Numbered from the stretch's first letter, positions 1-13,200 are shown. The stretch: DNA of 64,000 nt from Polaromonas sp. AET17H-212 (GCF_002379085.1 NZ_NBZW01000001.1:248001-312000), one strand, 5' to 3'. Made by a program: numbers and translations. Notes: generated from the sequence alone by a model not told the origin.

Positions 1-1
1 C

Positions 2-1054
2 GCCCTGAGCGCCAGCCTGGCTGGCCTGGCCAGCTACCCGGCCACCGCCGGCGAACCCAAACTGCGGCAGGCCATGGCCGACTGGCTGCAGCGCCGTTAC
101 GGCCTGGCGCTGGACCCGGCCACGCAGATCCTGCCGGTCAACGGCTCGCGCGAGGCGCTGTTTGCGCTGGCGCAGACCGTGATCGACCCGACGCAGCCCG
201 GCGCGACAGTGGTCAGCCCGAACCCGTTTTACCAAATCTACGAAGGCGCGGCGCTGCTGGCCGGTGCCGACACCTGGTTCGCGCCCAGCGACCCGGCGCG
301 CAATTTTGCGGTGGACTGGGCCGCTGTGCCGCAAGAGGTCTGGGCAAAAACGCAGCTGCTGTTTGTCTGCTCGCCGGGCAACCCGACCGGTGCGGTCATG
401 GGCCTGGACGAGTGGAGGCTGCTGTTTGAACTGAGCGACCGGTACGGCTTTGTGATTGCCTCGGACGAGTGTTACAGCGAGATCTATTTCCGTGAGGAGC
501 CGCCGCTGGGCTCGCTGCAGGCCGCGGCGCAGCTGGGCCGGCATGACTTCAAAAACATCATCGCGCTGACCAGCCTGTCCAAACGCAGCAACGTGCCGGG
601 CCTGCGCAGCGGCTTTGTTGCCGGTGACGCGGCGCTGATCAAACCTTTTCTGCTGTACCGCACCTACCACGGCAGCGCCATGAGCCCCATCGTGCAGGCG
701 GCCAGCATCGCCGCCTGGAACGACGAGAAACATGTGGTGGAGAACCGCGCGCTGTACCGCGAAAAGTTTGCCCAGGTCACCCCCCTGCTCGCCCGCGTCA
801 TGGACGTGGCCCTGCCCGACGCCGGGTTTTACCTGTGGGCGCAGATTCCGGCGCGTTTTGACAACAACGACCCTGCGTTTTCGCGCGAACTGCTCGCTCT
901 TTACAATGTGGTGGTGTTGCCCGGCAGTTACCTTGCCCGCGAAGCCCGGGGCCACAACCCCGGTACCGGGCGCATCCGCATGGCGCTGGTGGCTGAAACC
1001 GCTGAATGTGTGGAAGCTGCCGAAAGAATCGTTCAATTTATCCAATCCACCTGA
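2..1054 (+). CDS. dapC: Succinyldiaminopimelate transaminase, 5' end missing
   Basis: Fold-type I PLP aminotransferase of the DapC branch. It transfers an amino group from glutamate to N-succinyl-2-amino-6-ketopimelate in lysine and meso-DAP synthesis. The frame is open from base 2, so the start lies upstream of the window; about 350 residues are visible. NPTGAV (substrate/PLP loop), SDECYSEIYF (the Asp that contacts the PLP ring nitrogen) and SLSKRSN (the Schiff-base lysine) appear in family order. It ends 11 bases before dapD and is followed by dapE two genes on, so the context supports DapC rather than a general aspartate or alanine aminotransferase. Confidence 0.93.
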   Translation, partial: ALSASLAGLASYPATAGEPKLRQAMADWLQRRYGLALDPATQILPVNGSREALFALAQTVIDPTQPGATVVSPNPFYQIYEGAALLAGADTWFAPSDPARNFAVDWAAVPQEVWAKTQLLFVCSPGNPTGAVMGLDEWRLLFELSDRYGFVIASDECYSEIYFREEPPLGSLQAAAQLGRHDFKNIIALTSLSKRSNVPGLRSGFVAGDAALIKPFLLYRTYHGSAMSPIVQAASIAAWNDEKHVVENRALYREKFAQVTPLLARVMDVALPDAGFYLWAQIPARFDNNDPAFSRELLALYNVVVLPGSYLAREARGHNPGTGRIRMALVAETAECVEAAERIVQFIQST

Positions 1055-1065
1055 TCTGAAAAAAA

Positions 1066-1893
1066 ATGAATCAAGACCAACTTCAAAGCATCATCAACGC
1101 CGCCTGGGAAGACCGCGCCAACCTCTCGCCGCAGGCTGCGTCCAAAGAGATCCAGGATGCGGTCGAGCACACGATTTCCGAACTGAACGGCGGCCGCCTG
1201 CGCGTCGCCACGCGCCAGGGTGTGGGCCAGTGGACCACGCACCAGTGGATCAAGAAAGCCGTGCTGCTGAGCTTTCGCCTGAAAGACAACGTGCTGATGC
1301 GCGCCGGCGACCTGGGCTTTTATGACAAGGTGCCGACCAAGTTCTCGCACCTGAGCGAGCAGGAAATGAAGGAAAGCGGCGTGCGTGTGGTGCCGCCGGC
1401 CGTGGCGCGCCGCGGCAGCTACATCGCCAAGGGCGCGATCCTGATGCCGAGCTACGTGAACATCGGCGCTTATGTGGACGAAGGCACCATGGTGGACGCC
1501 TGGGCCACGGTCGGCAGCTGCGCGCAGGTCGGAAAAAACGTGCACCTGTCCGGCGGCGTCGGCCTGGGCGGCGTGCTCGAACCCCTGCAGGCCAACCCGA
1601 CCATCATTGAAGACAACTGCTTCATCGGTGCGCGCTCCGAGGTGGTGGAAGGCGTGATCGTCGAGGAAAACTCCGTCATTTCCATGGGTGTCTACATCGG
1701 CCAGAGCACACCGATTTATGACCGCGAGGCGGATACCGTGACCTATGGCCGCATTCCGGCCGGTTCTGTGGTCGTGTCGGGCAACCTGCCCAAGGCCGGC
1801 GGCAAATACAGCCTGTACTGCGCCGTGATCGTCAAGAAGGTGGACGCCAAGACCCGCGCCACGACCAGCCTGAACGACCTGCTGCGGGATTGA
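1066..1893 (+). CDS. dapD: Tetrahydrodipicolinate N-succinyltransferase
   Basis: Adds succinyl from succinyl-CoA to tetrahydrodipicolinate, the step before DapC. The product is 275 residues, the usual DapD size. An N-terminal helical domain is followed by a left-handed beta-helix of hexapeptide repeats, visible as recurring small/aliphatic sextets in the second half (for example [21 protein letters not shown] region). The start ATG lies 11 bases after dapC within an A-rich stretch; no strong Shine-Dalgarno is seen, so translation may be coupled to dapC. The next gene is 136 bases away, and the gap begins with a dispersed repeat. Confidence 0.96.
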   Translation: MNQDQLQSIINAAWEDRANLSPQAASKEIQDAVEHTISELNGGRLRVATRQGVGQWTTHQWIKKAVLLSFRLKDNVLMRAGDLGFYDKVPTKFSHLSEQEMKESGVRVVPPAVARRGSYIAKGAILMPSYVNIGAYVDEGTMVDAWATVGSCAQVGKNVHLSGGVGLGGVLEPLQANPTIIEDNCFIGARSEVVEGVIVEENSVISMGVYIGQSTPIYDREADTVTYGRIPAGSVVVSGNLPKAGGKYSLYCAVIVKKVDAKTRATTSLNDLLRD

Positions 1894-1942
1894 TGGCCCC
1901 CACGCTCGCCACTGCGTGTGCTCCGCTACCGCCCGAGGGGGG
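1894..1942. repeat. Dispersed 48-nt gene-end repeat, copy 1
   Basis: Starts directly after the dapD stop codon. It runs TGGCCCCCACGCTCGCC through to a CCCGAGGGGGG block. Diverged copies occur at 27494-27541 and 39310-39358, each also abutting a stop codon and in the same orientation relative to the gene it follows. The C-run/G-run end could fold as a GC hairpin in the 3' UTR. I recall similar elements as common in Comamonadaceae genomes. Confidence 0.75.
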
Positions 1943-2029
1943 CGCTGCGACTGCGGCCCCGGCTGGTGCAGATGGAGCCGTCGCGGCTTGTTCCTTGTGT
2001 GTCCTTTGACTGATTGATCGGAACCGACG

Positions 2030-5342
<3,313 letters not shown>

Positions 5343-5414
5343 GACTTGCGTCTCGGGCCGGCATTGGGGCGCAACGCGCCGACTGGCTATTTTTCTTGTG
5401 TCTGCTTGGTTTAA

Positions 5415-7436
5415 ATGATTACCCTTAAAAATGTGGTGCTGCGTCGCGGCGCCAAAGTGATTCTCGACAGCGCGTCTGTCACCCTCAACCCCGGCGAAAA
5501 AGTCGGCCTGGTGGGGCGTAACGGCGCGGGCAAGTCCTCGCTGTTTGCCATGCTCAACGGCACGCTGCACGAAGACGGCGGCGAGTTCTACATCCCCGCC
5601 CAGTGGCGCATGGCACAAGTCGCCCAGGACATGCCCGAAACCGAACAAAGCGCCACCAGCTACGTGATTGAAGGCGACGTGGTGCTGCAGGCCGCGCAGG
5701 CCGAGGTCGATGCGGCCGAGGCCAGCGGCGACGGCGACCGCATGGCGCATGCCTACATGGAGCTCTACGACTCGGGCGCGCACGACGCGCCGGCTAGAGC
5801 CCAGGCGCTGATCCTCGGTCTGGGCTTCAAGCTCAGCGAGCTCGAGAACCCGGTCAACAGTTTTTCCGGCGGCTGGCGCATGCGCCTGCAGCTGGCGCGC
5901 GCACTGATGTGCCCGTCCGACCTGCTGCTGCTCGACGAACCGACCAATCACCTGGATCTGGACGCGCTGGTCTGGCTGGAGGCCTGGCTCAAACGTTACC
6001 AGGGCACCATGCTGGTCATCAGCCATGACCGCGAGTTCCTCGATGCCGTGACCGATGTCACCGTGCATATTGAAGGCGCCAAGCTGACGCGTTACGGCGG
6101 CAACTACAGCAAGTTCGAGGACCTGCGCGCCGAGCAGATGGCACTGCAGCAGGGTGCTTTCAACAAGCAGCAGGACAAGATTGCCCACCTGCAGAAGTTC
6201 ATTGCCCGCTTCAAGGCCAAGGCCAGCAAGGCCAAGCAGGCGCAAAGCCGGGTCAAGGCGCTGGACCGCATGGAGAAAATCGCGCCGCTGCTGGCCGAGG
6301 CCGACTTCACCTTCGAGTTCAAGGAACCGGCGAACCTGCCCAACCCCATGCTCTCGATGCAGCATGTCGACTTCGGCTACCCGCCGCCGCCCGATGCGCC
6401 CGCAGGCACGCCGCCCACGGTCATCGTGCAGAACGTCAGCAAGTCGGTGCTGGCCGGCCAGCGCATCGGCATCCTGGGCGCCAACGGCCAGGGCAAGTCC
6501 ACCGTGGTCAAGACCATCGCGCGTGCGCTGGCCCCCCTCAGTGGCGAGATGCTGGAGGGCAAGGGCCTGAACATCGGCTACTTCGCGCAGCAGGAACTCG
6601 ACGTGCTGCGCCCGGCCGACAACCCGCTGGAACACATGATCCGGCTCGTCAAGGAAGTCACCGCCGCCGGCAAGATCAGCGGCCAGCAAACCCGCGAGCA
6701 GGACTTGCGCAGTTTTCTGGGCAACTTCAATTTTGGCGGCGACATGGTCAAGCAGGCCGTCGGCAGCATGAGCGGCGGCGAAAAAGCGCGCCTGGTGTTG
6801 TGCATGATCGTCTGGCAACGCCCCAACCTGCTGCTGCTCGATGAGCCGACCAACCACCTGGACCTGGCCACCCGTGAGGCGCTGTCGATGGCGCTCAACG
6901 AGTTTGAAGGCACGGTCATGCTGGTCAGCCACGATCGCGCCTTGTTGCGCGCGGTGTGCGACGAATTCTGGATGGTTTCACGCGGCGGTGTCGCGCCGTT
7001 CGACGGCGATCTCGACGACTACCAGCGTTACCTGCTCGACGAAGCCAAGCGCCAGCGCGAGGAAGCCAAGAAGTCCGCGAGCAACCCGGCGCCGGCTGCA
7101 GCTGCTACCAAAACAGTAGCTGCCAGCGTAACAACGACGGTGGCTTCAGCCCCTGTTGATGTCAAAAAACCGGCCAGCAAGAAGGACGATGCCCAGCGCC
7201 GGCAGCAGCAGTCGGACACGACCAAACCGCTGCGCAAGGAACTGGAAAAAATCGACGCCCGCATGCAGTCGCTGAGCGCTGAACGCGACAGCCTGCAGGC
7301 CTCGCTGGCCACCACCACCGCGCCGGCGGAAATGGCGCAGTCCGGCAAGCGCCTGAAGGTGATCGACACCGAACTGGGTACGCTGGAAGAGCGCTGGCTG
7401 GAACTCACCGAGCAGATCGAAACCTCGCTGGCCTGA
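5415..7436 (+). CDS. ABC-F ATPase, YheS/Uup-like ribosome-associated protein
   Basis: Soluble protein with two ABC ATPase domains and no membrane segments, of the ABC-F class that acts in the ribosomal E site. Domain 1 has Walker A GRNGAGKSS, signature FSGGWRMRLQLARAL and DEPTNHLDL. A charged inter-domain linker (PtIM-like, residues about 240-290) follows, then domain 2 with GANGQGKST, MSGGEKARL and DEPTNHLDL. The opening residues and 673-residue length resemble YheS. The C-terminal tail is an Ala/Lys/Thr-rich stretch ending in a coiled coil, and a dispersed GCTAY-N7-RTAGC element is embedded in its coding sequence at 7104-7120. It lies 72 bases after prmB. Confidence 0.9.
   Translation: MITLKNVVLRRGAKVILDSASVTLNPGEKVGLVGRNGAGKSSLFAMLNGTLHEDGGEFYIPAQWRMAQVAQDMPETEQSATSYVIEGDVVLQAAQAEVDAAEASGDGDRMAHAYMELYDSGAHDAPARAQALILGLGFKLSELENPVNSFSGGWRMRLQLARALMCPSDLLLLDEPTNHLDLDALVWLEAWLKRYQGTMLVISHDREFLDAVTDVTVHIEGAKLTRYGGNYSKFEDLRAEQMALQQGAFNKQQDKIAHLQKFIARFKAKASKAKQAQSRVKALDRMEKIAPLLAEADFTFEFKEPANLPNPMLSMQHVDFGYPPPPDAPAGTPPTVIVQNVSKSVLAGQRIGILGANGQGKSTVVKTIARALAPLSGEMLEGKGLNIGYFAQQELDVLRPADNPLEHMIRLVKEVTAAGKISGQQTREQDLRSFLGNFNFGGDMVKQAVGSMSGGEKARLVLCMIVWQRPNLLLLDEPTNHLDLATREALSMALNEFEGTVMLVSHDRALLRAVCDEFWMVSRGGVAPFDGDLDDYQRYLLDEAKRQREEAKKSASNPAPAAAATKTVAASVTTTVASAPVDVKKPASKKDDAQRRQQQSDTTKPLRKELEKIDARMQSLSAERDSLQASLATTTAPAEMAQSGKRLKVIDTELGTLEERWLELTEQIETSLA
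7104..7120. repeat. Dispersed GCTAY-N7-RTAGC element, copy 1 (inside the ABC-F gene)
   Basis: A 17-nt inverted repeat reading GCTACCAAAACAGTAGC, followed by TGCCAGCG. Three further 17-nt elements with the same arms occur at 40871-40887, 43994-44010 and 47204-47220. This copy is translated as part of the low-complexity tail of the ABC-F protein, where an inserted segment would be tolerated. Confidence 0.65.
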
Positions 7437-7445
7437 GTCGGGGTT

Positions 7446-7466
7446 ACGCCGGCATGGAGCCGGCGT
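7446..7466. terminator. GC-rich hairpin after the ABC-F gene
   Basis: Perfect 8-bp stem ACGCCGGC / GCCGGCGT with a 5-base loop, starting ten bases after the ABC-F stop. There is no U-tract on either side, so it may be an mRNA 3'-end stabilising hairpin or part of a factor-dependent terminator rather than an intrinsic terminator. Confidence 0.45.
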
Positions 7467-7529
7467 TGAGCGGACGGGGTTGGGCTTGCGGCTCTAACCC
7501 CATTGGGCATTTCGCGCTAAAGTGCAATC

Positions 7530-8033
7530 ATGCCCACCGCCCTCCAGATGGCCTCCGACGACGCGTCCCTTGCGGCCGCAGTGATCCGCAGCCGCAAGCT
7601 GCTCAACAAACGCGCCATGGTCGCCGCCGCGGCCAGCGCCGTGCCGGTGCCCGGCCTCGACTGGGCGGTCGATGCCGCGATGCTGTCGAAGCTGATTCCT
7701 GAAATCAACCGGGAGTTTGGCCTCACGCCACAGCAGCTCGACCAGCTCGATCCGAAAAAACGCGACCAGGTCCAGAAGGCGGTCACCCTGGTCGGTTCGG
7801 TTCTGATCGGCAAGTTCATCAGCCGCGACCTGGTCCTCAAGGCCGCCACCAAAATCGGCATGCGGCTGACCACCAAACAACTCGCCAAGTACGTGCCCTT
7901 CGCCGGCCAGATCGTGGCCGCCACCGTCGGTTATGCGGCCATCCGTTATCTGGGCGAGGAACACATGAAAGACTGCATTCGCGTAGCGCGGCAGGCGCAG
8001 CTGGAAGTGCCGCTGCTGGGCTACGCCGCCTAG
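7530..8033 (+). CDS. Conserved hypothetical protein with hydrophobic helices
   Basis: A 167-residue protein that I cannot assign to a characterised family. An Ala-rich amphipathic N-terminus leads into two apolar stretches, around residues 34-60 (AAAASAVPVPGLDWAVDA) and 125-145 (VPFAGQIVAATVGYAAIRYL). Between them is a charged helix (LDQLDPKKRDQVQKAV). The pattern of a helical pair around a P-x-P-G turn resembles membrane-associated DUF697/EcsC-like proteins, but this is only a resemblance. There is no signal peptide. It stands between the ABC-F gene and the exported-protein cluster and shares codon style with the core genes. Confidence 0.6.
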   Translation: MPTALQMASDDASLAAAVIRSRKLLNKRAMVAAAASAVPVPGLDWAVDAAMLSKLIPEINREFGLTPQQLDQLDPKKRDQVQKAVTLVGSVLIGKFISRDLVLKAATKIGMRLTTKQLAKYVPFAGQIVAATVGYAAIRYLGEEHMKDCIRVARQAQLEVPLLGYAA

Positions 8034-8167
8034 GGCCCCAGCGCGCCAAAGCTTGTGAGGTGCGACCACCCCCGGCGGGTGAAAAAAGGCGTTAAGCTCC
8101 GTCATCTTACAAACTGTTTCATCATGGCCTTGGGGATTCTCGCGATCCTGCAGCGCCGCAAACACCC

Positions 8168-8962
8168 ATGACATTCCAGACATCGCTGTTTCCCTTGCTG
8201 ATCACCATGGGGGCCGCGATGCTCACGGCACCGGCATTCGCCTGTATGGCCGACCCGCCGGCCCGGGGACAGGTCGTCCTCTTCGAAAGCCTGGCTTCCC
8301 GCAAGCCGGGAACACCCCCTCTGCCCCAGGAGCGCAGCCTGCGGGCTGGCGACCTGATCTCGGTGCTGGCGCCCGCCCGGGCGGTTCTGACCTTGGTGGA
8401 TGAGCCCCGGGACCGGCCCCAGCCGGTGCTTCTCGCTCTCGATGAAGCGCGCTTTCGCACCCTGGCGGCCCAGGGCGGCGGCAGGGTGGCGCCGGAGGCC
8501 GATGCCGTGATGGGTGGCAACCGTGCCGGCGCCATGAGCTGGCACCGCTTCGGCGCGCAGGGCAGCGGCCTGGTTTATATCCAGCTCAGCCATGCCGGCC
8601 GCGAAGGCCTGATCCGGCTGGACGTCCAGCCCCCCAAGGTGACCCCGCGCGGCCAGACTGTCCGTGGCAACGAGAACAACCAGGCGGAGCCGCTGTTCAT
8701 CACCATGTTTGACAGTCTGGAGCTGGACCTCCCCGGTTCGCCGGGCGAGGGTTGGACCGTCACGCCTGCCGATGCCCGAGGCCTGAAGCTGGTTGCGGTA
8801 GAAGCCGTGGCCGCCGACAAGGCTGCCGAAGCCGCGGCGGGCAGGGTTCGCCTGCGTTTTTCTCAAAACTCCGCGCTGGGGCCCGAAACAGGGCTCACCG
8901 TGAGCGGAGCAGGCAAACGGTTTTCCTTTGTCATCCGCAGCCGGGCGATCCCCGCATGCTGA
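8168..8962 (+). CDS. Exported protein of unknown function
   Basis: 264 residues with a Sec signal peptide (hydrophobic core about residues 8-20, likely cleavage after APAFA at 25), so it is periplasmic or secreted. The mature part looks all-beta. The C-terminal third contains a Gly/Pro turn (LPGSPGEGWTV) and then strands ending KRFSFVIRSR. That layout faintly recalls chagasin-like (I42) protease-inhibitor folds, but the diagnostic NPTTG motif is absent, so I do not assign it. It is the first of four plus-strand genes running toward the CHAT gene. The shared promoter-like motif lies after it, not before it, so it may be transcribed separately. Confidence 0.65.
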   Translation: MTFQTSLFPLLITMGAAMLTAPAFACMADPPARGQVVLFESLASRKPGTPPLPQERSLRAGDLISVLAPARAVLTLVDEPRDRPQPVLLALDEARFRTLAAQGGGRVAPEADAVMGGNRAGAMSWHRFGAQGSGLVYIQLSHAGREGLIRLDVQPPKVTPRGQTVRGNENNQAEPLFITMFDSLELDLPGSPGEGWTVTPADARGLKLVAVEAVAADKAAEAAAGRVRLRFSQNSALGPETGLTVSGAGKRFSFVIRSRAIPAC

Positions 8963-8981
8963 ATCCAGCCAGGGTTTGTCG

Positions 8982-9008
8982 TCCTGACAAGTTTGTCGGT
9001 TTGCGTCC
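8982..9008 (+). promoter_or_regulatory. Candidate cluster promoter (ECF-type), plus-strand unit
   Basis: TCCTGACA (8982-8989), 12 bases, TGCGTCC (9002-9008), ending 41 bases before the OmpA-like gene. The same two words with the same 12-base spacing occur before the first minus-strand gene of the cluster (25883-25857). The downstream word contains CGTC, a common -10 core for ECF sigma factors. The upstream word starts a small dyad (GACAA-GT-TTGTC), so an operator reading is also possible. Confidence 0.55.
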
Positions 9009-9049
9009 CATTAGTTACGGTCCCGAACGCTGATGAAAGCCCCTCGATC

Positions 9050-9601
9050 ATGAAATTTGCCCCACTTTTTTGCGTCCTGCCTGCGCTGCTGGCTGCCTGC
9101 GCCACACCCGTGGCGCCCCCACCTTCGCCGGGGCCTGACATCCCGCCACCGGCACTGGTCAGCCGCATTGAGGCGCCGCGCCCTACAACGGTCATTGCAC
9201 CCCGGCGTCCTCCCGCGCAAACCACGCTGGCGATGGCGCTTGTTTTTGCCCCACGCATGAACAAGCTGTCGGCGGAGCGGGAAGAGCATCTCGCCTCGTT
9301 CGCGGCGCAGCTTCGCCGCAGCGGCACGATCACCGCCGTCACCGTCGAAGGTCATGCCGATGAGTCTGGCAGCGACAAGTACCGGCTGGCACTGGCCGGC
9401 CAGCGCGCGGAGCGCCTCGCGAGGTTGCTGGAAATGCACGGTTTGCCGCACGAGAAAATCACGACCACCGCCACGCTGCAACGCACCTGGGAGATGCCGC
9501 CGGAATGCAGGAGCGCCACGGCTGAGGCACGCAAAAAACTGGAATGCGCCAGTCCTGGAACGACCGTCACGGTCAGCGCGAAAATCACCGCTTCCGAGTG
9601 A
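9050..9601 (+). CDS. OmpA-family lipoprotein
   Basis: 183-residue lipoprotein with signal peptide and lipobox LAAC (Cys17), then a Pro-rich spacer (APPPSPGPDIPPP). The C-terminal OmpA/Pal-like peptidoglycan-binding domain carries the VTVEGHADESGSDKYRLALA motif, with the Asp and Arg that contact diaminopimelate. The ATG at 9050 is chosen over an upstream GTG because it places the lipobox correctly. The C-terminal end has two cysteines (ECRS, LECASP) that could form a disulfide. In context it probably anchors part of the caspase/CHAT cluster to the cell wall. It follows the candidate cluster promoter. Confidence 0.85.
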   Translation: MKFAPLFCVLPALLAACATPVAPPPSPGPDIPPPALVSRIEAPRPTTVIAPRRPPAQTTLAMALVFAPRMNKLSAEREEHLASFAAQLRRSGTITAVTVEGHADESGSDKYRLALAGQRAERLARLLEMHGLPHEKITTTATLQRTWEMPPECRSATAEARKKLECASPGTTVTVSAKITASE

Positions 9602-9638
9602 TGACCGCCAGCGCCGTTGCAGCATCGGCAGGCGTGCC

Positions 9639-10211
9639 GTGAGCAAGCCCGGATGCCGGGTTGCGGCGGCGCTTGCCTTGTGCTGCACGCTGGCGCAAGG
9701 CGCCGGCATCGCGGCCGTCCCTGCCTGCGATCAGGCGAGCAAGTCCGCGGTGCCCGGCCGCAGCGGCACGGCCACCGCAGCCTTGCCTGCCTTCGCGCAA
9801 GCAAGCGCGACGCCCTGGCACGCCGGTGAACTGGCTGTCCATCCATCGGCGGTGAATGCCAAAGACCGCGTCACCCTCGCCTGCCAGGGAAACCGCTGCA
9901 AACCGCTGCAATGCCGCTGGCAGGATGCGGCAGGCTCTCACCAGCTGTCGTTCGCCGGCGGCATTGGCGCCGACTACACGGACCCCGGCGGCCGATCGCG
10001 CCGCCTTGCGCTGGAGCGCAGCGACGCCTGCGAGAATTGCCGTGCCCGATACCTCAACCTGTACTGGGCAGACCCGGCCCGCCCCGAGGTCGGCACCCTG
10101 TCGCTGCTCTGGTCGGGCCTTGAATTTGACCGTGGCGGCGAGGGCCACATGGGTGGCTTTGCGAGCTGGTCCAACCAGCAGCCGGCGCTGATGAGTTGCA
10201 CGGCCCGTTGA
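9639..10211 (+). CDS. Cys-rich exported protein of unknown function
   Basis: 190 residues from a GTG start at 9639, 37 bases after the OmpA-like gene. This start gives a plausible Sec signal (VAAALALCCTLAQGAGIAA). The mature protein contains several Cys residues, including the CQGNRCKPLQC cluster and CENC, suggesting disulfides in an oxidising compartment. An aromatic/Gly-rich C-terminus (SLLWSGLEFDRGGEGHMGG) follows. No family is recognised. It overlaps no neighbour and ends 17 bases before the CHAT gene, so co-transcription with it is very likely. Confidence 0.65.
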   Translation: MSKPGCRVAAALALCCTLAQGAGIAAVPACDQASKSAVPGRSGTATAALPAFAQASATPWHAGELAVHPSAVNAKDRVTLACQGNRCKPLQCRWQDAAGSHQLSFAGGIGADYTDPGGRSRRLALERSDACENCRARYLNLYWADPARPEVGTLSLLWSGLEFDRGGEGHMGGFASWSNQQPALMSCTAR

Positions 10212-10228
10212 CAGGAGCGATCCAAACC

Positions 10229-13200
10229 ATGAAAAAGCATCTCTCCTGGCTCACTGCACTGCTGCTTGCGCCCCTGCTGACGCCGGCGTACGCCGCAGCG
10301 CCGCTGGAACGCATTCCCCTCGCACCGGCCGCACAGGTCACGGGTGAGCTGCCAGGCTTGTTGCGCGAGGTGCTGGGCGATTACCAGGACCGCCTGCCGG
10401 CAGCCACATCGTTGCGTTGGACCGAACGCGGGCACAGCCCCGACGGCAGGCCCTACGTTCGTGAACGTATCTGGAGCGAGGCCCTGCAAAAATTTGGCAA
10501 GGTGTGTGCCGCCGACAAGCCCGCCTGCGCGCCTCTGCTCGCCGCACAGATCCGGACCATGACCCGCGCACTGCGGGAAAGCGCCGATGCCCCCGCCAGC
10601 AAAGCCAGCGCCGCGACCTTGAGCGCTGTGTCCGAACTGTGCGGCATGAGCGGCGTCACAGGCGATTGCCCGCTGAGTGCGTACTTGCACGAGACAGCCA
10701 TACGCTGGATGCAACTGGGCCACGATGCGCTTTTTGTGGCCTACCTCGATCGCTACGACGGCCAGCGCAACCAGTACCTGGAATGGCTCAAGACGCAGGG
10801 CACACCGCCATCGGCCTCCACGCTGGCCGCCCTGCCCCAGCTGCCTGCCTGGATTCGTGCCGGCTATTTCGAGCTGACGGGCAAGTTCAGCGCCGCGCGC
10901 GAACTCTGGCTGACGACGTTGATCGAAGCCGTTGGCAGCGACAAGCCCAATGCCAATCAGGAACGCATGGCAGCCTACCGGCTGGCGCGTTTGTCCTGGC
11001 GCCTGGGAGATGACGAGCTTGCGCGGAGCTGGCAGCAGTATCTGGCGGGGCTGCCAGGAAAGGCTGGCGAAGCGGCCTTGCCTTGCTGGGAGCGGCATGA
11101 GCAGTGGCGAATCGATATCGCCCGCTCGCAAGCCCTGCGCGAGCCGTTGGCCAAAGCGTCGGAGACGCTGGGTGCATTGATCGCCGCGGATTGCGCTTAT
11201 TCGCAAGCCCTGGCTGAATACGGCACCGACACCCTGATCGCCGATCCGGGAATGGTCGGCGCTTCCGCCCCACTGACAAGGATGCTTGCCGTCGGCAGCG
11301 CGGCGTGCAAGGGCAACTGCGCGCCCGCACGCCTGGAGACGCTGCGCGTGCTGCAAGCTCTCGCGAAGCCAGAGGCGCAAGAGCTGGCGGCACATGCCAG
11401 GGCTGCACAGACCCGGCTGGACCAATTCGGTGGTTTTCTGGAGACCGACGTTCAATTGAGCTGGGCCACGGCGGCGGTGGTGCTGCGCCAACCGGCGCTG
11501 AAGCGTCAGGGTCTGGAGCTCCTGACGTCGCTGCAGACCCATCTTCTTGCAGGCAACGACGCCGACAACTTCAGCTCTTTCGGCGCCCAGCAGAACCGTT
11601 CACGTTTCGACGTCTTGCACCGCAGCGCCGCCCTGGCAGCGGTGCAGCAGGGCACCCAGCTCGAGCTTGGGCGGCTGGAAGCGATGCGGGCGCAGACGCT
11701 GCTGCGGCGCCTGCGGCTGAGCAGCCTGGCGGGCGAACTCGCCGGCGTGCGCGACGCCCCGGCCGAGTTGCACTACCGCGAGGTGGTTGCGGCCGCGCAG
11801 GACAGCCGGCGAAAGCTCGGTGCGATCGGAGGCTCCGACGCCCGGGCGCAGGCCATCATCGCACTGGTGGACCGGATGCTGGACGACGCCGCCGTCGATG
11901 CCCGGCTGGTCCTGCTGGAAACCCTGGCGGCCCGCAAGCTCGACGGCGGCAAACCCGGGCAGAGCTGGCTACGCAAGCTGGGCGGCTCTGCCGCCATCAC
12001 CGAGCTGCAGAGAAAGGCCAACCCGACAGGCGTCCGACGCGACCTGATGTCGCTGCCGCGCGATACCGCCTATCTGAGCTGGTTGCAGGTGCCCGGCGGC
12101 TATGTGGCCAGCGTAGCCAGCTTCGATGCCGAGCACTACCCGCCCGAGGCGCCTGGCGTGAAGGGCGGACACCGGCAGTCCAGCCGCTTTATCGCCGTGT
12201 CTGCAGCCCAGGAAGAAACCCTCGGCCTGTACCGCGCGCTCCTGATGTCGGGTGCTGCCACCAACCGCGGCGCCAGCCGGGTGGATGTGCCACTTACCGA
12301 CGGTGCTGGCTTGCGCCTGCGCAGCTTGCCGGTCTGGCGGACAGCCGACGGAAGTTATCTGGCGCAGGCCTCTGCCCCGGCCGGTGCTACACGTGCGCAA
12401 GACCTCCGGGAAATCGGGCAGTACCTGTACCGCGTGCTGCTGGAGCCCCTGCACGCGCAGTGGAGTCCGGCGAAGCGCCTGCTGCTGAGCCCGGATGGTT
12501 TGCTGACCCGGCTGCCGTTTGAAACCTTGTGGGCTGGCGAACGGCCGCTGCTGGACGTGATTGACGTTTCTTATGTGCAATCGCTGGAGGTGCATGCAGA
12601 GCTGGCGCGCCGCGCCGGGCAGCCGCGTGCCGGCGGCAAAAGTCTGCTGTCGTTCGCCGACCCGGACTATGCGGCGGCCGCCGTTGCAGGGGCGGGCCCG
12701 GTACCCTCGTGGATGGCATCGCTGCGCTGGAACGCCCTGCCGGGCACACGCAGCGAAGCCGAAGCACTCAAGCCGCTCTTTCCCGACGCGCGACAGCTCA
12801 CCGGCACCGATGCAGCACGTGCCCGTGTGCTGGCCATGCAGGAGAGCAAGGAACTCCGGGACTTTCGCATCCTGCATTTCGCCACACACGGCTATGTGGA
12901 CGACCGGCGCAGCAGCCTGGTGCTCTCCACACGCGACGGCCTGCAGCAGGCCTACCTGCTCGACTCGGACATCAGCACACTCGAGCTCAGGACCGACCTG
13001 GTGCTGCTTTCGGCTTGCGACACCGGCCTGGGCCGCAGCCAGTCAGGCGAAGGTGTGGTGGGACTGCCCTACGCCTTCATGCTGGCGGGCAACATCAACA
13101 CACTGATGTCACTGTGGCCGGTGGACGATGCGGGCACGGCGGCCTTCATGCCGGCCTTCCTTTCCAAGGCGCGCGGCGGGGTTGACCTTGTCACGGCCCT

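Noticed and set aside
9354..9638. N-terminal extension of the Cys-rich gene overlapping the OmpA-like gene
   Set aside because: The extension is out of frame with the OmpA-like gene and Arg/Ser-rich; the GTG at 9639 gives a signal peptide.
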